Below are positions 11,788 through 22,721 of a stretch of DNA of 64,000 nt, in pieces. A model generated the notes under the pieces. That model was given only the letters and a program-made list of their open reading frames with translations, had not been told where the DNA came from and made no database searches. Location of the stretch: assembly GCA_028095005.1 (NCBI GenBank), contig JAMFTS010000069.1, forward strand, positions 36,753 to 100,752, in the 5' to 3' direction. Both the position numbers and the translations under genes were made by a program. Each line of letters starts with the position of its first letter. The first letter of the stretch is position 1. Source of the stretch: Rhynchospora pubera. Lineage: Eukaryota > Streptophyta > Magnoliopsida > Poales > Cyperaceae.

Positions 11788-13388
11788 TGATGGTGATTTT
11801 CTTGCTTTAGAATTATACCCTATTCTACTCAAATTTGTATCGCAAGCGTACGATAATCGTCTAAGTATTTTAGGGGTCGAACCACAAGGACGGATATTAG
11901 ATAACTAAATTTCAATTTTACTTAATCTACTAAACTAGAGGGTTGCAAGATTGTTGAGTTTGGTGTCAAGATTAACAACTTAATTAAGTAAATATTAAAT
12001 AAAACAGAATACAGTAAAGATGGATTAATTGGCTAATTAGAAGTTAGGGGCTTAAGACATGCTAATTCTTTCAGTTTATTCCAGTCCTAGCGGCCCGCTG
12101 GCTTTCGAAGCGGCCCGCTAAAGTGGACTCAGGTCGCTTGACAGATCAGCTGGTCGCTGGCTACTTGGCGGGCATAGACAACCTCGCTGGTTCACTCAGC
12201 GGTCCGCTGGTATCAAGCTGAGACTATTACTTAGTTGATTTAAATGCTGCTTTGTGTATAGAGTTGGGTTTTTGTTGAAGTGCTGCAGATCAAACTCTCG
12301 TTTTGTTTCTGGAATTCAATTCAACTAACTTCAAATCTATCAAGTAGAACTAAACTTCAACTTTCGTTTCGTGGTCTAGTTTCTACGGGTTTACACCTTT
12401 CTAACCTATGAATTCTTACGCTTTCGCTGTTAGAAAAGACTTATAACTCGCGTTAATTAGCCTTGGTTTAATCTTTCGATTATAAACCTTCAAGTTAACA
12501 CAATTGATAATAATTTCTTAGAGAAGTTTGGACTTAACTATCTATCTAATCAAGCAAGGCCTATACTTGATGGATACAAACAAACTAATCTAATCAATTA
12601 ATTCAAATCAGATAAGCAATTAAAGAAAGGAAATAAAACACAACATGCAACTAAAAAATCAACTAAATAACAATATCAATTCATAAACTAAAGGTTCACT
12701 GCCATGGCCCCTAAAAAGGTATCTACTCGCGATGAAACATCAAACAGAACATCCAAGTATCAAAGAGAAAAGAAAACATAAGAAAGAAATAAAGTTACAA
12801 CAGAAGAGCAACTTGATCCCTTCCTTTCTGTCTTCTGCTACTCGACAGCGGCCCGCAGATGTCTCTGGCGACCCGCTAGACCTCTGCAGAATCGTTCTCC
12901 CTTCACCCAGAAATATTTCCTCTGATTTGCCGACCCCTCTGTCTTCAACGCTTCCTCCTTATATAACATTCATTGGCGGTTCCCTAGAAGTGGAGGTCGT
13001 GCAAGTAGAGACTCTAAATTTGGCTCAGACGGTTATGGAGAAGATAGCAAATCTGGCTGGCTATTTTTATCTGTCGGTTAACATCTTCCAGCGGCCCGCT
13101 GCTGCATCTAGCGACCCGCTGAAGTCTCCTAAATCGCAAGTCATCATCTGCTACCCGCTGCTTCACTGTGGGTCGCTGGTGAGATCTGTGGGTCGCAGGT
13201 CTAGTCTGAAATCGCTCCAAATGTCGAGTCGAGTAGCCACATCGCGTAGATCCTATACAAAATGAAGCAACCATGGCAGTACCTAGCTTCTAACCTAAAT
13301 TAACCATTAAACATTAGAAAAAGCACATAAAATCAAGAAATTAAGACCTATAAATGGTTGAAATACTAAGTATGAAAACCATTTATCA
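11788..13388 (-). repeat. Athila 3' LTR
   Basis: 1601 bp, starting TGATGGTGATTTTC and ending CCATTTATCA on the plus strand. It matches 58048-59648 at an offset of 46260. It contains numerous copies of the GC-rich paired motif (for example 12089, 12109, 12197, 12846, 12867, 13089, 13110, 13168, 13188) and a TATA-like box (minus strand, 12957-12967). The 177-codon plus-strand frame at 12732-13265 occurs in both LTRs but resembles no known protein and is not called. Confidence 0.95.
12089..13199. repeat. GC-rich paired near-palindromes, 3' LTR cluster
   Basis: Copies of the motif (consensus CAGCGGGYCGCWGG in either orientation) start at 12089, 12109, 12197, 12846, 12867, 13089, 13110, 13149, 13168 and 13188, with degenerate ones at about 12131 and 12151. 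Neighbours are 19-21 bp apart. The same set lies in the 5' LTR at +46260. Function unknown; see findings. Confidence 0.85.
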
Positions 13389-13400
13389 AACCCCCCAAGC
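13389..13400 (-). promoter_or_regulatory. Athila polypurine tract
   Basis: On the minus strand GCTTGGGGGGTT directly abuts the 3' LTR start (TGATAAATGG). This is the expected priming site for plus-strand DNA synthesis. Confidence 0.85.
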
Positions 13401-13404
13401 TTAG

Positions 13405-14931
13405 CATTTGCTTGTCCTCAAGCAAAGTCCTACGTTCAAGTTCTGGTTTTCAGGGCTTAATTTCAATCAACTATATGTTTCCTAACAAGTCAAAATGTCA
13501 ATTCTTAAACTAACTAATCTAAATTTGAGCAATTTCAAGAATTCAATCTAAACTAACCAACTAACTAAGATATTTGCATTTGTCTTCCATGACTTATCTC
13601 ATCAATTCCTAAGTTCATCATTTTATCAAGGTTAAAATTGATTAATCTAACAATTGGAACGGGATCTAACCCTACCAACATAAACATCCAATTCAACCAA
13701 TTCATTTCACAAACAGGTCTTCGAGCTTTTTAACCATTCAATTTTCTGAAAACGCATTGAAATAAGTCTAAAGTGAGGCGGAAATAAGGGTACAACTCCC
13801 CACCCAACCTATTTCAAAGTTTTTGGGTTGGACTTTTAACTTTTCTCCCGGGGCTAGGAGGTTTTCCCGCGGTGGAGAGGTTAGCCAAATTATGGTGGAT
13901 TTATTTATTTATATATATATATATATTTTTTTTATTTACATCATGAGCCTTTCTGTTTTTACTCATGATTTATGGAAGTTCTTCTATCCACCATAACCTA
14001 TAGCTTCCCGCAATGTCCATGGCATTGCACGCTTTTTAGTTCCCCTTTTTATTATTCTTTTTGGTTTATCATTTTCTTTGTGAATTTATTCCTTTTGGCT
14101 CAAAATGAACCACGTGTTTTTATACATCTTCGACTTCTAATTATTCTGAAAACAATGGTTTAAACGCTCTAGACCTAATGATTATTCCTTGGTTGTCAAG
14201 CCTTTATGTTGCTAAAGTTGATCTAAATGAATTTATCAATTTGAGGTGGCTACCGCCTCAAATGCTTTGATTAACCAATTAACCTATCTAATTCAACAAA
14301 CTTAGGTTCCGTTGAGATACTTCATGAAAAGCTATTGCTCCTATCTTAGTCATATTTGAGTTAGTTAGATCGATAAATGTGCAAACTCTTTAATATTTCC
14401 TCAAGATTTTATCAATTTGTTTCCTTCAGTTAAAACTCCTATCTTTTGCTCAATTCTCTGTTCAGTTAACTCAGAATAACTTCTTAACTTTCCCTAAATA
14501 TGCAAAATGACATTAATTATGCAATTATTTACAAAACTAGATGAAAATGCAATGAAATTCTTAAGTTAAGACCTATAATTAGCGGTCCGCAGGTGATGTC
14601 TGCTACCCGCTGCCTTAGCAGCGAGCACAAAGGTCTGTCCTGCGACCCACTGAAATCCCTATACTTAGAATTTCTCTAAGTCTTGCCCACCTGCCATCAG
14701 CGACCCGCTGGTAGGGACTGCGGTCCGCTGATTGCCTTGCAGACAGAGACTAAAATGCATGAATGCAATTTCCTAACCTATAATAACCAAACTAATTAGC
14801 AGTCCTTTCCATAAATTTTCAATTTCTCTCTATACCCCCCCCCCCAAGCTTAATTCATGGCTCTGTCCCTAGGGCCATTAATTACCTAAAGAAAGGAAAT
14901 AGAGGGAAATTAGAAAACTTACGAACTTAGC
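13405..14931. other. Athila 3' non-coding region
   Basis: About 1.5 kb between the 582-aa ORF and the polypurine tract, with no supported coding sequence. It contains a TA microsatellite (about 13909-13927), a second polypurine-tract-like site (14835-14851) and motif pairs at 14581/14601 and 14698/14718. Confidence 0.6.
14835..14851 (-). promoter_or_regulatory. second polypurine-tract-like site
   Basis: On the plus strand eleven C's are followed by AAGCTTA, the same arrangement as at the true tract (six C's then AAGCTTA at 13391). On the minus strand it reads TAAGCTT then a G-run. It lies 80 bp downstream of the stop codon of the 582-aa ORF. It could be an extra plus-strand primer site or the relic of a duplication. 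Confidence 0.45.
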
Positions 14932-16680
14932 TCAATCCTCGGGAGGTGGGGGTGGAGGTGGTTCTGGCACTCCGAAGATACGATCCGCGAAGCGCTGCAT
15001 TATTGCCCTTTGCTCATACCTCCAACTCCTAGCCTCTTCAATTTCGGCATCTAGCTTCGCCTCAAGGCGCTCATAGTCCGCGGAGAGATTCCACTGTGCA
15101 ATGTGGATGTCGTGAAGCATATCCGCGATGCCTGGGACATCAGGTGTGGCCGTCCCCTGGTAGAAGTCCTCCCTTCCCCACTCTGCTTGGCTTCCTGGCC
15201 CAAATGTGCGGGCCGCTGGTTCTGACTGCGACCCGCTGGCGTGAAAATAGGCTTCGTCATGCTGGGTCGCAGGTTCTTCCTGTGGGCCGCTGGTCCTGGG
15301 CTGAGGCTCTGGAGTTGGCACCGGCAGAGCCAAAACTCCGCTCCGGACTAGAAGATAGTCCCCGGAGCGCATCTGGCCTATTCTGAATGTAATGGGGATA
15401 TCCAGGCGATAATCCCCCACTACATAGCGTGTCTCCCGCGGCGTTTTCTTCACATGTCCCATGGATGCAAGGAGCTCCATGTTGAGGCGTTCGGGTCCGG
15501 CACTTTGCTTCATGCGGAAGCTTGCCACGCCTACGTTCTTGGCCAGATGCGTGACAAGGCCCCCAATCGTAATCTGCCCCTGCCCCGTCAGTTTGTTGCG
15601 GGCAATTGTATCGTGCCAATGCTTGAGCATGCTCCGTGCCAAGTTTTGATGTTGAGAGTTGCCGCGGCGGAGCATTTGGCACAGCACCGATGTCTCACCC
15701 ACGTTAGCCTTAGCCCCCGATTCTCCTCTCGCAAAGATGGTGAGAGATAGAGCCCGTTGGATGAATCGGATCACGGGCATTTGAATGTCCACACTCTTCC
15801 TCTCTTTTGGAGCCTTCAATCCCGTGATTCTCTCCCAAAATCCTTCATCAATGTCCTTGACATCCAACCCGCCTCGCCTTAAGCCAAAGATATCGGCGAT
15901 CTCGCTCTCATATCGGGCATAACGGACCCCATGGAATTGCCATGAGGCCACGAACTCCCCTTTCTCTTTGTCCCACTCGAGGCGGAGTGTGCAAAGGAAC
16001 TCCATAGTGAGGCGGGTGTAGGCGGGCTCCACTATCTCCCAAAATGCCCTCGTGATCCCGGCATTTTCAGTCAAAGCATAGAAATCCTCCTCTATGCCGA
16101 GATCTTTGAGCACTCGAGGGTCTAGAAAACGAGTGTTCTCCATCTTCTTAATCTTGAGGCGCTCATAACGGGCCTTGCACTCGGCCTCAAGAAAACGGGG
16201 CGGGTTATCCCCGAGCTCCTCCTCCGCTGTCCGTGACTTCCTTGCTGCCCGAGTAGTGGTTTCAACCACGTCCGGGTCCACTTCCATTCTATCCTCCTCT
16301 TCTTCTCTCCTCCTCCTCTTCTCCTGTCTATATTCAATTTCAAAATCACTCCCCGAAGCACTCTCCTCTTCTCCATCCTTTTCACTGTCACTCTCCTCCT
16401 CTTCTTCACTCTCACTATTCTCCTCCTCTTCTCCATTATCACTATTCTCCTCCTCCATTGGAGCTTTACCTCTGTCATCAGTTGGCTGGACTTGCTCCTC
16501 CTCATTCTCAGTCCCTTCATCCCCAAATATTTCCCTTTCCGCCTCTTCAAAATTTGGGGGCGACTCCTCCCTCCTTGGAGGAGGTGACTCTCTCCTTGGA
16601 GGTTGAGAAGAGCCACTCCCAGAGCCTCCCAACAACAATCTCACTGCTCTGGCTCCTCGTTTGAACACTTTAGGAGCCAT
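14932..16680 (-). CDS. Athila extra ORF downstream of pol (582 aa, plant transposon-type domain)
   Basis: This is the third coding region of the Athila, where related elements carry an env-like or additional ORF. It starts at ATG 16680. Residues 1-30 are basic; about 30-140 are strongly acidic with Glu/Ser runs; a basic patch (RRRREEEED) follows near 125. The globular part, about 175-430, has FLCTLRLEWD, YARYESEIADIFGLRRGG and VIRFIQRALSLTIFARGE, resembling the putative plant transposon protein domain of retrotransposon accessory ORFs. About 435-500 is a Pro/Gln/Ser-rich linker built partly from the GC-rich motif pairs (15206-15293). About 515-565 looks like a coiled coil, ending in a polyproline tail. 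I see no signal peptide or membrane segment, so envelope function is not supported. The frame is intact. The role is unknown; family assignment is by eye. Confidence 0.75.
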   Translation of the reverse strand: MAPKVFKRGARAVRLLLGGSGSGSSQPPRRESPPPRREESPPNFEEAEREIFGDEGTENEEEQVQPTDDRGKAPMEEENSDNGEEEENSESEEEEESDSEKDGEEESASGSDFEIEYRQEKRRRREEEEDRMEVDPDVVETTTRAARKSRTAEEELGDNPPRFLEAECKARYERLKIKKMENTRFLDPRVLKDLGIEEDFYALTENAGITRAFWEIVEPAYTRLTMEFLCTLRLEWDKEKGEFVASWQFHGVRYARYESEIADIFGLRRGGLDVKDIDEGFWERITGLKAPKERKSVDIQMPVIRFIQRALSLTIFARGESGAKANVGETSVLCQMLRRGNSQHQNLARSMLKHWHDTIARNKLTGQGQITIGGLVTHLAKNVGVASFRMKQSAGPERLNMELLASMGHVKKTPRETRYVVGDYRLDIPITFRIGQMRSGDYLLVRSGVLALPVPTPEPQPRTSGPQEEPATQHDEAYFHASGSQSEPAARTFGPGSQAEWGREDFYQGTATPDVPGIADMLHDIHIAQWNLSADYERLEAKLDAEIEEARSWRYEQRAIMQRFADRIFGVPEPPPPPPPED

Positions 16681-17616
16681 CTAAAGAGGTTTCGGCTTGT
16701 TTTCGGATGAATTGGTTGGGTTCTGTCACAATTGTACCCAGTATCAGCGGGTCGCAGGCGGTTTTGGCGGGTCGCTGGTATTGGGTTTTGCTGAGGTTTT
16801 AGCTTGGCAGAATAGTTTCAGCGGGCCGCTTGAATAGTCTAGCGGGTCGCTGGTACTGGCTGAGAGGTGGTTAAGGGGAACCAGAATTGGGGTTTTCCGA
16901 TGGGGACCAGTGTGGTACCGTTTGGTTTGGGTTTTTGGGTCTCTGTACCAGTTCTAATTGAATTTGAGGGTTTGGAATGAGATGTTACCTTAGCCTTAGT
17001 GGAGAATGGATCCTACTACGCCGAATTGTGGGATTGTGACGATGAATCGATGCGTGGATGCGATGAGGCGGCGGAGAGGTACGTCACCCACGGCTCCGGT
17101 GAAATGTTGGTGCTCGTGAGGCGCAGAACGGTGGAGTTCGCAGGTGCAGGGCTTGGGTCGCAAGAGAGGAGGGTAAGGGTCGAAACTGTTATGTTGGAAG
17201 AGATGGAGTGGTGAAAAGTCAGAAACACCCTTGATAACCGACGGATTTGAAATTTAAGATCTTTTCAGCGGACCGCAGGTGGTGTCAGCGGGTCGCTCCT
17301 CCTTCCCCCAAGCTTGCTTGGAGCAGCGGGTCGCATGACGCCTGGCGGATCGCTTCAATGTCCTGCGGGTCGCTGGTTGTGTCGCAGAAGAGCAGGAAAC
17401 CTGAGAATTAAGCCAAGTTACATTGAAAACTTTCACTCCCTTATTTTTATATATTTTTTATTTTTCTAATTTTTTTGTTGTTTTTATTTTTATAATTTTT
17501 TTTTGAATTTTGTTGGGTTTACTGACTGAAAATAAATAAAATGAATTAAAAAGAAAAACCCTTGGGTTGCCTCCCAAGAAGCGCTCGTTTAAGGTCTCGA
17601 GCTCGACCCCTCATAT
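16681..17616. other. Athila spacer between integrase and the 582-aa ORF
   Basis: 936 bp with no supported gene on either strand. It is rich in copies of the GC-rich motif (16745, 16766, 16819, 16841, 17266, 17286, 17324, 17344, 17363). The 582-aa ORF probably needs a spliced or internal transcript, but I cannot fix splice sites. Confidence 0.5.
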
Positions 17617-19401
17617 CTACGTCTCGCTAGGTGTCGGGTTAACGAAGCGTATGACTCCCGCATCGTCCTTCCTCGACACATTGTCCATATAAAGCTTGAG
17701 ACGTTGGCCATTCACCTTGAAGCTTCCATGAGTCTCGCTCCAAATTTCAACCGCTCTAAATGGATAAACCTTCTTAACCTTGAACGGACCTGACCATCGT
17801 GACCTTAACTTGCCTGGGAATAGCCTCAACCTTGAGTTGAACAGAAGAACCAAATCACCCTCTTTGAATTCTCTCCTCAAAATGCGCTTGTCATGCCATT
17901 GCTTGGTTCGTTCCTTGTACATTCTTGCATTCTCATAAGCATTCAAACGGATCTCATCTAACTCATGCAATTCCAAAACCCTTTTCTCTCCCGCTTCCTT
18001 GTAATCAAAGTTGATTGCTCGTGTGGCCCAATATGCCTTATGCTCCAATTCAACGGGTAAGTGACATGCCTTGCCATATATCAACTTGAAAGGGCTCATG
18101 CCAATAGGGGTCTTGTAGGCGGTTCGGTACGCCCATAAAGCATCGTCTAACTTGAGGGCCCAATCCTTCCTTGATCTTCCAACCGTTTTCTGCAAAATGT
18201 TCTTGATTTCACGGTTAGATATCTCGACTTGCCCACTAGTTTGAGGATGGTATGGGGTAGCCACCCTATGGTTGACTCCGTGTTTCTTCAATAAGTTCTC
18301 GAACTGGCGGTTAATGAAATGCTTTCCCCCGTCGCTTATCACAACTTTAGGAACTCCAAATCTTGGAAAGATGACCTTGGAGAACAACTTTCTCACCGCT
18401 TCCGAATCGGCCTTCTTGCATGCTACGGCTTCAACCCACTTGGAGACATAATCCACTGCTACAAGGATGTATTCAAAACCACAAGAGGAAGGGAATGGCC
18501 CCATAAAATCTATCCCCCACACATCAAACACCTCCACTTCCAAAATTGGATTCAATGGCATCTCATGTCTACTTGAAATGTTACCCATCCTTTGGCATTG
18601 ATCACATGTGAGCACAAAAGCTCGGGCGTCCTTGAAGATCGAGGGCCAGTAGAACCCTGCTTGAAGTATCTTTGTGGCTGTCTTTGAGTGAGAAGCATGA
18701 CCTCCATAACTTGATGAGTGACAATGGGCAAGAATGTCACTTATCTCCTCATGGGGAACACATCTTCGAAACATTCCATCTACTCCAAGCCTCCACAAAA
18801 TAGGGTCTTCCCAGAAGTAGAACTTGACATCTGAAAGGAACTTCTTCTTCTGTTGATATGTCTGCTCTGGGGGTAGAACACCGGTGGCCAAATAGTTAGC
18901 AAAGTCAGCAAACCATGGGGGTCGCCCAGTTTTAGCGGGTCGCAGGATTTCCCAGCGGGTCGCAGGTGTTGGGGTGATCCGCAAGTCAGACTGGCGGGTC
19001 GCTTCCACCTGGTCAACTCGCAGGGCCAGGCTGCGGGTCGCTGGTACTGGGCTGACTGCCATCAAATGCTCATCTGGGAAGCTCTCATTGATCGGTTTCG
19101 GTTGGGGTTCATCCCATCTGAGTCTGGATAGGTGGTCTGCCACTGAGTTCTCTGTTCCCTTCTTGTCGCGAATCTCTAAATTGAATTCTTGTAGGAGAAG
19201 GACCCAACGAATGAGGCGTGGTTTGGCGTCCTTCTTACTCATGAGGTATTTAAGAGCCGAGTGATCCGTATACACAATCACTTTGGAACCGACCAGGTAG
19301 GGCCGAAACTTGTCCAGAGCAAAGACCACTGCTAGCAACTCCTTCTCGGTAGTGGTGTAGTTGATTTGAGCTTCATCTAACACCTTACTCGCATAGTAGA
19401 T
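17617..19401 (-). pseudogene. pol: Athila pol, 3' segment: end of RNase H plus integrase
   Basis: This continues pol after the TR-GAG insertion. The open frame extends to 19449, but the first 16 residues come from the TR-GAG LTR; Athila sequence starts at IYYASKVLDEAQ. RNase H shows TTTEKELLAVV and VYTDHSALKYLM. A linker with motif-derived VPATRSLALRV and PTPATRWEILRPA follows. The integrase zinc-binding region (HCHSSSYGGH ... CDQCQ, about residues 238-285 of the open frame) is followed by the core with Asp in WGIDFMGP, Asp in VISDGGKHF and Glu in SGQVEISNRE, and a GPF-type C-terminal module (RWSGPFKVKKVYPF). The segment has no internal stop, so it was intact until the insertions separated it from the rest of pol. 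Confidence 0.9.
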
Positions 19402-21654
19402 TGTGAGATACGGCAGTTTTGGCCCATGACCAGACAGTGTTTTGGCCATGTCAAGCGTGGACAGCAGCGGCGCTTGTCACGCAGTGTTGACGGTTGGCCA
19501 CGAAACAGCCTTGCATGTGTTGTAAAGCATCTCATGCATCATGTAAATAGGCAAATTGGCATTGAAAATGACTTGTAACAGGGACCCAAAGTATGGCTGT
19601 TGGATAGACCAAAGCGTGTTGCATTGGCTGCTGGTTAGCAACCGTAAGCCAGAACGGTGTTTAGGCCGTTTCCCCAAGTGTGTATTGTGTACTTTAGCAT
19701 TTTGGGCAGCATGTAATGGACGTGTCCAGTGCATAGGATTAATGGAGATGTTCAGTGGGATGGTCTAACATGTCTTTGACCAGCCACTAGTATTGAGCCA
19801 CCTAGTAGCTTAGTCACCAGGGAGAAAGTATGGGATGTTGACACCTATTTCCCCTCTCCAAAAGCTGTCCCTCCCCAGCCATAAGCCCCTCACCTTGGAA
19901 AATTTCGTATAGGCCATTACCAGTCCCAAAACTGACCATCTATAGTGCTGTTTGAGTGTGTTTGACGGTGAAACAACTAGCCGGGACTATAGCTGGGGCA
20001 GTCGAGAGCAAGGTACAGTGCATGGTTTAGCATGTAAACCACTCAAACCAGGCTAAGGAAAGTGGCAGGGGCTGCTGCCAAGTTGAGTTCATGGCTGCCA
20101 TACCGAACCAGTCCCTAGCGGTGTTGTTGCGTGGTAGGCCAGCGATGTTGCGGTGTCAACTAGTGTCCTGTCATCATGTCTTAACAGGCCACATGCATGT
20201 AGAGAGCATGAGCATGGTAGGACAGTAGCATGGCCAAGAGACGGTATAGTTGTGTGAGCAACGTTAGACCGTGCGGTGCTAGGAACGGTGTAATCACCGC
20301 AAACCATCCATGTAGCGGTGTCATGTCTGGTGAGTTGCCCATGAAACAGAATGAGTTAGGTGCTAGTTATGCATGGTTGTAACCCACGGGTTTTGTGTAT
20401 GTGAACCAGACTTCGCAGGACACGAAGCGGGGGACCCGAGCGGTGAGGCAACGGCAACGCCTAAGCGACGGCGGGTCGGTTAATAGGTGTAAAGGTGCGG
20501 ATTCCACCTGAGCCCGAAATCTCATGTTTTTGGAAGGAAAAGTATATATATTTATGCATGTTGTTTGACTGTTTGTGCATGATTTGCATGTAATTTGCAT
20601 ATATGAATTGCTATATTACATGACTATGGACAGGAAAAGAATTGGTAAGTAAATGACATGCATATTGGATGGTTTTCTTATTGGATGGCTGAATTGGAAT
20701 GGAAAGGAAATGGTAAGGATGTACTATTGTGTGATGAATGGCATTTGCATCTTTGGAAAGCGGCGTCATGAACCGTTGTTCCAAGGGCCGTGAGATAAGC
20801 GCTTATGTTCCGGGACTCATGATTGAGGGGGTAAATGTCCTCAGCATTAGTACAAGTTTGTTGGATCGATTGGTAAGGCCGTTGGCAAACCCCGGCGTGG
20901 GTAAATCGCGGTCTATTGTGTTGGAATGACTTGCAAGATGAATTGACATAGAACCAGACTTGTAGAGTGCATGGTTAGGAACCAAATTATGGCTGGCTTT
21001 CGTGTATTCTTATGTTATTTGATTTCCTAACCTTATTTGGCTGGTCATGCATTGCATGATGTTTTCAAATGATTTTATGGCTGAAACTTATATTATGTAA
21101 AGCTATTTTCTTATGTATTTCGGTTGCGTATTTAGTTCCGCAACATGAAGCTTCGGGTTCATGCGTGGCTGGAACTAAATACCGCACTGAGAAATGGTTC
21201 CCTTTCTCACGTTTCCATGTTTTCATGGGTTCCAGGTTGGAGGCCGGGTGGAGTGCAAGGAAAGGATAAGCCTAAGTAACGGCCATGTTTTGCTATGCTT
21301 TTGAGCGTTGTTGTGTAATTGTTTTGCCATGTAGTTGTGCTTGTATATTATGTAAATGCTTGACTTGTATGTTTGCCATGATTGAACTGCTTTGTGGTTG
21401 GGCTGGGACTTGATAAACTGAAGGGAACGGGTGCCTTTATGGCTGGATGTTTACAAATACAAGAGATGGCATGTCGAAATTTTCATTTACATGATGTACA
21501 AGAAGTGTTTGTTGGTCCTGGGACAGTGTTGCTGCCATAAGTATAGTAAATACATGGTAAATTGTGCTGGAAATAGGATGGTAAGCCTTGCGGCTGCACG
21601 CGGCGCGTGTAGTCGCGGCGGGATCTGTCACTCCCGGGGCAGCGGGGTGTGACA
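19402..21654 (+). repeat. TR-GAG 5' LTR
   Basis: 2253 bp, TG...CA. A TATA-like stretch AGTATATATATTTATG lies at about 20541. The many 60-85 codon frames inside occur in both LTR copies and resemble nothing known. Confidence 0.95.
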
Positions 21655-21664
21655 GGTTCTAAAG

Positions 21665-21676
21665 TGGTATCAGAGC
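21665..21676 (+). promoter_or_regulatory. TR-GAG primer binding site (tRNA-iMet)
   Basis: TGGTATCAGAGC lies 10 nt after the 5' LTR and is the standard complement to the 3' end of plant initiator methionine tRNA. Confidence 0.9.
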
Positions 21677-21809
21677 AAAGTTAAGACCCCAACCAGACCT
21701 CAATAGGTTGTGTGAGTGGGGCTATGTCTAAGGGTTGTTGTTGTTGGTCGGGTTGTTTTCGTTTGCGTGTTTGCTAACGCTTACGACTTGAGCTGTGGAC
21801 AGGTTGAGA

Positions 21810-22721
21810 ATGGAAGGTGATAGAATGGAAGGAGCTGGGCAGCCAAGGGAAAATGTGCGTGGGCGTGAGCAACCCCGTGGTGCGGAGACTGAACGGCAAG
21901 AGCCGGTTATGAGTCAGCAAGCGACTATGGATGCTAGGCTCATTGCTGCCTATGAGCAAGGCCGGTATTTGGCCCATCAATTGCAACGAGGATCAGCTGC
22001 ACCGTTGAGTGAAGCTGAGCAATTTAGAGAATTGCTTAATGTTTTTGGCCAGCAAAAGCCGCTAAGATTTGATGGAACGGGAGGCTACAAGGCAGCCGAG
22101 GAATGGTTGGAGAATATGCAGCACAAATTCAGTTTGTGTCGGGCGCCTGAGGCAAACCAAGTTGAGTTGGCAACCCAATACTTGGAGAATTCAGCGATGT
22201 TTTGGTGGAAAAGTGTTAAGCGCGGGTTTACCGGAGATCAATCAAGGATACCATGGAGTTGGTTTGAAAGGATGTTCACTAGACGGTACTTGGGTGCTAA
22301 CCAAAAAGAGAAACTAAGGCTGCAGTTTTTACAACTCAATCAGCAAGGGAAGACGGTGGGTCGGTACAATGATGAATTCATGGAACTTGCCCGTTATGCA
22401 CCTGAAGTGGTGGCTGATGAGTACCGGTATAGGCGGCAGTATTTGAATGGTTTGGACCCGGACTTGGCATCTCAGTTGGATGCTGCAGGTGAGATGGACA
22501 TACATGATCTTATGGATCGGGCAGAGCGTATGGAAGGGCATGGAAAAAGGAAGACTGGATGGGGACAAAGTAAGGGTGTGCAACAAGAAGTTGTAGAATC
22601 GGAGGAAGAAGTGGCTGAACCTGCGAGTCCGACTCGTGAGTGGTACGCAGGGTCAAACGAAAGTGCAGGTACGCGGTTCGTTCAGAGGACTGAACGAATT
22701 TTTAAGGGGGGTGGAATGTGA
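21810..22721 (+). CDS. gag: Gag-like protein of the TR-GAG element (303 aa)
   Basis: This is the only coding region of the element. It starts at ATG 21810; an upstream GTG-initiated frame is disregarded. Residues about 20-75 are polar and Gln/Glu-rich. About 75-245 form the retrotransposon Gag core, with FDGTGGYKAAEEWLENM, SAMFWWKSVKRGF, FERMFTRRYLG and FLQLNQQGKTVGRYNDEF, the usual order in Ty3/gypsy Gag. No CCHC zinc knuckle remains, and the C-terminus is a short tail. The reading frame runs through the polypurine tract (encoding FKGGGM) and its TGA stop lies in the first bases of the 3' LTR, so the end of the protein is set by the LTR junction. It probably assembles with, or is packaged by, Gag of an autonomous relative. 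Confidence 0.85.
   Translation: MEGDRMEGAGQPRENVRGREQPRGAETERQEPVMSQQATMDARLIAAYEQGRYLAHQLQRGSAAPLSEAEQFRELLNVFGQQKPLRFDGTGGYKAAEEWLENMQHKFSLCRAPEANQVELATQYLENSAMFWWKSVKRGFTGDQSRIPWSWFERMFTRRYLGANQKEKLRLQFLQLNQQGKTVGRYNDEFMELARYAPEVVADEYRYRRQYLNGLDPDLASQLDAAGEMDIHDLMDRAERMEGHGKRKTGWGQSKGVQQEVVESEEEVAEPASPTREWYAGSNESAGTRFVQRTERIFKGGGM
22704..22716 (+). promoter_or_regulatory. TR-GAG polypurine tract
   Basis: AAGGGGGGTGGAA sits directly before the 3' LTR (TGTGAGATAC at 22717). Confidence 0.9.

Larger units (their letters stand above)
14581..19043. repeat. GC-rich paired near-palindromes, 3' internal cluster
   Basis: Pairs start at 14581/14601, 14698/14718, 15206/15226, 15261/15281, 16745/16766, 16819/16841, 17266/17286, 17324/17344/17363, 18934/18953 and 18992 with 19031. 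Some lie in non-coding DNA (14.6, 16.8 and 17.3 kb), some inside the 582-aa ORF (15.2 kb) and some in pol between RNase H and integrase (18.9-19.0 kb). Spacing is mostly 19-22 bp. Example sequence: CAGCGGGTCGCAGG. Confidence 0.85.

Noticed and set aside
12732..13265. 177-aa plus-strand ORF in the Athila LTR, repeated at 58992-59525
   Set aside because: Both copies belong to the LTR pair, so conservation is trivial; the sequence is antisense to the transcript and partly composed of the GC-rich motif.
15096..16664. Plus-strand ORFs opposite the 582-aa ORF (for example 15454-15750, 16175-16606)
   Set aside because: Shadows of the minus-strand gene; Ser/Leu-rich translation opposite the Glu-rich region.
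14932..16680. Envelope function for the Athila third ORF
   Set aside because: No signal peptide, membrane segment or cleavage site is visible; the protein is charged with a coiled coil.
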